DNA of 64,000 nt. Source: Pseudomonas mendocina. GTDB lineage: Bacteria > Pseudomonadota > Gammaproteobacteria > Pseudomonadales > Pseudomonadaceae. The stretch is taken from contig CP148074.1 in the NCBI GenBank assembly GCA_037482215.1, positions 1,984,001 to 2,048,000 of the forward strand. Reading direction: 5' to 3'. Numbering within the stretch: position 1 is the first letter of the stretch; each line of letters starts with the position of its first letter. Positions 61,526-64,000 of this stretch are shown one piece after another. Below the pieces are notes generated by a model. That model made no database searches and had not been told where the DNA came from. It saw nothing but the letters and a program-made list of their open reading frames with translations. A program made the translations under genes and the position numbers.

Positions 61526-62659
61526 ATGCGTGTGACCTGGGATATCTTTTGCAGTGTCGTCGACAACTACGGCGATATTGGCGTCACCTGGCGTCTGGCC
61601 CGCCAGCTTGTGGCCGAGCATGATGTGTCTGTGCGCCTTTGGGTGGATGATCTATCCCCATTTACGCGAATTTGCCCGGAGGCTGACTCAGCCGCTTTGC
61701 GTCAAGTGCAGCAGGGTGTTGAGGTGTGTTTCTGGGGGGCTGACTGGTTGCCGGCAGAGCCAGCGGATGTCGTTGTTGAGGCGTTTGCCTGTGAGTTGCC
61801 GGCTGCGTATGTCGATGCCATGGCCAAGCGTGAGCGTAAGGTGCTGTGGCTGAACCTCGAATACCTCAGCGCCGAGGATTGGGTTGAAGGATGCCATGGT
61901 CTGCCTTCAATGCAGCCGGGCGGGCTGGCCAAGTTCTTTTTCTTTCCGGGGTTCACTGCGGGCACTGGCGGCTTGTTGCGGGAGCACAAGCTTTTATCGG
62001 AGCGTCTTGAGTTTCAGGCTGATGCGCAGGCACGCGGCAATTTTTTGCGCAGCCTGGGCGTGGAACCGGTCAGCAACGCACGCCTCATTTCATTGTTCGC
62101 GTATGAAAATGATGCGCTTGCGTCCTGGTTGGACGCGCTGGCAGCGGGCTCTCAGGTAAGCCAGCTGTTGGTGCCTGAAGGGAGGGTGTTGAGCAGCGTG
62201 CAGGCTTGGCTTGGTGGTGAGCTTTTGCGTGCGGGCGATCAGGTGCAGCGTGGCGCCTTGCAGCTGCATGTGCTGCCGTTCGTGCGGCAAGATCAATACG
62301 ACCGTCTTTTGTGGTGCTGTGACTTTAATGCGGTGCGCGGTGAGGATTCTTTTGTCCGGGCGCAGTGGGCTGGTCGGCCGTTGCTGTGGCACATCTATCA
62401 GCAAGATGAGGGTGTGCATCTGGAGAAGCTTGAGGCGTTTTTAAGTCTTTACGCTGAGGGGCTTTCAGATGACGCGCGGGCTGCGCTGTGTGATTTATGG
62501 CGGGCCTGGAATACCAGTGGTGAGATGACTGACAGCTGGAATCAAACGCTAAAAGTGTGGGATGAACTGGATTTGCATGCCGCGAAATGGGCACTAGAGC
62601 AGGCTTCTCGGCCTGATCTTGCGACAGCGCTGGTGCAGTTTTATCTAAATTGGCTATGA
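61526..62659 (+). CDS. earP: EarP, EF-P arginine rhamnosyltransferase
   Basis: 377 residues, the DUF2331 family. It transfers rhamnose from dTDP-rhamnose to Arg32 of EF-P, an activation route found in Pseudomonas and relatives in place of lysylation. The start [20 protein letters not shown] matches the nucleotide-sugar-binding N-terminal region; a WDIFCxVVDNxGDIGVxWRLARQL pattern is typical. GGAG lies before the ATG. efp starts 47 bases later, and Arg32 is present in it. Confidence 0.95.
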   Translation: MRVTWDIFCSVVDNYGDIGVTWRLARQLVAEHDVSVRLWVDDLSPFTRICPEADSAALRQVQQGVEVCFWGADWLPAEPADVVVEAFACELPAAYVDAMAKRERKVLWLNLEYLSAEDWVEGCHGLPSMQPGGLAKFFFFPGFTAGTGGLLREHKLLSERLEFQADAQARGNFLRSLGVEPVSNARLISLFAYENDALASWLDALAAGSQVSQLLVPEGRVLSSVQAWLGGELLRAGDQVQRGALQLHVLPFVRQDQYDRLLWCCDFNAVRGEDSFVRAQWAGRPLLWHIYQQDEGVHLEKLEAFLSLYAEGLSDDARAALCDLWRAWNTSGEMTDSWNQTLKVWDELDLHAAKWALEQASRPDLATALVQFYLNWL

Positions 62660-62705
62660 TACGCGACCAAAATTTCTGTCACTCCATGTAAAACCGGATA
62701 TTCGT

Positions 62706-63281
62706 ATGAAAACCGCACAAGAAATGAAGCCCAACAGTGTGGCCCTGATTGATGGCCAACCTTGGCTGATCCAGAAAGCTGAATTCACCAAGTCCGGTCG
62801 TAACAGCGCCATCGTTAAGATGAAGCTGAAGAACCTGCTGAACGGTTCCAAGACCGAGACCGTTTACAAGGCCGACGACAAAATGGAGCCGGTTATCCTT
62901 GAGCGCAAGGAAGTAAACCTGTCCTACATCAGCGGCGAAGACTATGTATTCATGGACCCTGAGTACAACTCTTACGAGCTGCGTGCTGAAGACCTGGAAA
63001 GCGTTCTGCCGTTCATCGAAGAAGGCATGACCGACATCTGCGAAGCTGTGTTCTTCGAAGGTAAAGTGATCTCCGTTGACCTGCCGACCACTATCGTGCG
63101 TCAGGTTGTTTACACTGAGAACGCTGCCCGTGGCGACACTTCCGGTAAGGTGATGAAGCCTGCCAAGCTGCGCAACGGCACCGAAATCAAGGTTGCTGAA
63201 TTCGTTGAGATCGACGATTGGATCGAAATCGACACCCGTGACGGTTCCTACAAAGGCCGTACTCAGGCGCCACAAGCTTAA
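62706..63281 (+). CDS. efp: Elongation factor P
   Basis: Relieves ribosome stalling at polyproline stretches. 191 residues with three OB-like domains: residues 1-64, 65-128 and the C-terminal 129-191. Arg32 sits in the tip loop KSGRNSA, the residue EarP rhamnosylates; Lys-type EF-Ps have lysine here, so arginine is diagnostic. A terminator follows. Confidence 0.97.
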   Translation: MKTAQEMKPNSVALIDGQPWLIQKAEFTKSGRNSAIVKMKLKNLLNGSKTETVYKADDKMEPVILERKEVNLSYISGEDYVFMDPEYNSYELRAEDLESVLPFIEEGMTDICEAVFFEGKVISVDLPTTIVRQVVYTENAARGDTSGKVMKPAKLRNGTEIKVAEFVEIDDWIEIDTRDGSYKGRTQAPQA

Positions 63282-63296
63282 TCGCTTGTCCGCTGC

Positions 63297-63325
63297 AAAA
63301 AGCCCGGCTATGTGCCGGGCTTTTT
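63297..63325. terminator. Bidirectional terminator between efp and the LysR gene
   Basis: A perfect 12-pair stem AAAAAGCCCGGC / GCCGGGCTTTTT with a TATGT loop, T-tracts both ways. Confidence 0.92.
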
Positions 63326-63341
63326 ATTTTCTGCAGAACTA

Positions 63342-64000
63342 TCACAGCGCGGCGGGTAAGTAGGCTTGCAGCGCTTGATCCCATGGCGGAGGGAAGCCAA
63401 AGCGCTGCTGCAGGAAGGTCAACAACAGGCGAATGCGCGGGCTGCTTTCGCGTTCCAGGCGCAGGGCGTAGATGCCGCTTGGTTCTGGCGGTGGCAGGCC
63501 GTTTTCACAAAACAGTGGCACCAGTTCACCGCGCAGCAGGTAGTCGCTGATAAGCCAGGTGGGCAGATGGGCAATGCCAAGCCCGGCGAGGGCACTGAAT
63601 AGTAGCGTTTCGGCGTTGTTGGCGGTCATGCGCAGGCGCTTGGGGCGAAAATGCTGGAGTTTTCCCTCATGTTCGAAACGCCACGCAAATGGTGGGGCAA
63701 GACTGTCCCAATCCAGGCCATCGTGATCCGTTAACTCGGTAGGGTTGCGGGGAATACCACGTTCACGCAGGTATTTCGGGCTGGCGCAGAGCACTCTCAC
63801 CATGGGGGAAAGCGCTGTGGCGACCAAGCGAGTGTCTTCCAGCGGGCCGATGCGCAAGACTAAATCCACCTCGCCTAAGTGCGTGCCGTGCAGGTCGACG
63901 AAACTATCGATCAGCCGAAGCTGGACATCCAGCCCCGGATAGGCGACCAGAAAGTCAGCTATGGCCGGTGCCAAGTGGCGTCGACCAAACGGCGCAGGCG
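63342..64000 (-). CDS. LysR-family transcriptional regulator (C-terminal part)
   Basis: About 219 residues of the effector-binding domain; the gene runs out of the window on the right, so the helix-turn-helix is not seen. The first visible residues APFGRRHLAPAIADFLVAYPGLDVQLRL are the usual start of this domain. Later segments (DLVLRIGPLEDTRLVA, VRVLCASPKYLRERG, GLGIAHLPTWLISDYL) fit the CrgA/AaeR-like branch. It converges on efp. The target and effector are unknown. Confidence 0.9.
   Translation of the reverse strand, partial: PAPFGRRHLAPAIADFLVAYPGLDVQLRLIDSFVDLHGTHLGEVDLVLRIGPLEDTRLVATALSPMVRVLCASPKYLRERGIPRNPTELTDHDGLDWDSLAPPFAWRFEHEGKLQHFRPKRLRMTANNAETLLFSALAGLGIAHLPTWLISDYLLRGELVPLFCENGLPPPEPSGIYALRLERESSPRIRLLLTFLQQRFGFPPPWDQALQAYLPAAL

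Overview
This window is core chromosome of a Pseudomonas (Gammaproteobacteria). The grounds are the gene content and order: clpX-lon-hupB-ppiD, nppA1A2BCD-fabI, rnhA-dnaQ, ldcA, fimL, a 531-residue isocitrate lyase, a monomeric NADP isocitrate dehydrogenase beside icd, cspD/clpS-clpA, infA-ate-aat, ftsK-lolA-rarA, tusDCBE, and earP-efp with Arg32. Species cannot be read from it. GC looks roughly mid-50s percent and even. There is no insertion sequence, prophage, CRISPR array, integrase, toxin-antitoxin pair or rRNA, and the genes pack tightly with 1-8 base overlaps.

Layout. 1-5.6 kb (+): 3' end of clpX, lon behind a heat-shock-type promoter, hupB and ppiD. 5.7-14 kb (-): a peptide/nucleoside-antibiotic ABC importer with two substrate-binding proteins (nppA1A2BCD) running into fabI. 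14.2-16.7 kb (-): mltD and gloB. 16.8-24.75 kb (+): a methyltransferase, rnhA, dnaQ, lysine decarboxylase ldcA, a dienoyl-CoA isomerase homologue, fimL and nudC. 24.7-28.8 kb (-): a TSUP permease, then an SDR, an aminoglycoside-phosphotransferase-like kinase, an SCP2 protein and a histidine phosphatase. 28.8-31 kb (+): sohB and an acuI-like reductase. 31.3-43.5 kb (-): aceA, a short secretin-domain protein, a DUF7931-like protein, an ElaA-like GNAT, a YcfD-type ribosomal oxygenase, purB, an EamA permease, hflD, mnmA, a Nudix hydrolase and monomeric idh. 43.8-45.1 kb (+): icd. 45.1-51.1 kb: cspD (-), clpS-clpA (+), infA-ate-aat-trxB (-). 51.4-59 kb (+): ftsK-lolA-rarA-crcB-serS-cysG. 59-61.2 kb (-): tusE-tusB-tusC-tusD and yccA. 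61.3-63.3 kb (+): tRNA-Ser(UGA), earP and efp. The window ends inside a LysR-family regulator (-).

How the genes fit together. Proteolysis recurs: ClpX, Lon, SohB, ClpS/ClpA and the two N-end-rule aminoacyl-transferases, with YccA as a likely FtsH modulator. The isocitrate branch point (aceA, idh, icd) lies within 14 kb, and each side carries palindromes near candidate promoters. Translation and RNA functions (mnmA, tusDCBE, serS, tRNA-Ser, infA, efp/earP, ribosomal oxygenase) make up much of the second half.

I see no undescribed multi-gene system. The observations most worth following are cis-acting: a long hairpin pairing with the Shine-Dalgarno of ldcA, a TTTTGTAGT/ACTACAAAA palindrome at the candidate aceA promoter, and an operator-like repeat at a candidate idh promoter. 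The short secretin-domain protein with its DUF7931-like neighbour is the least understood gene pair.
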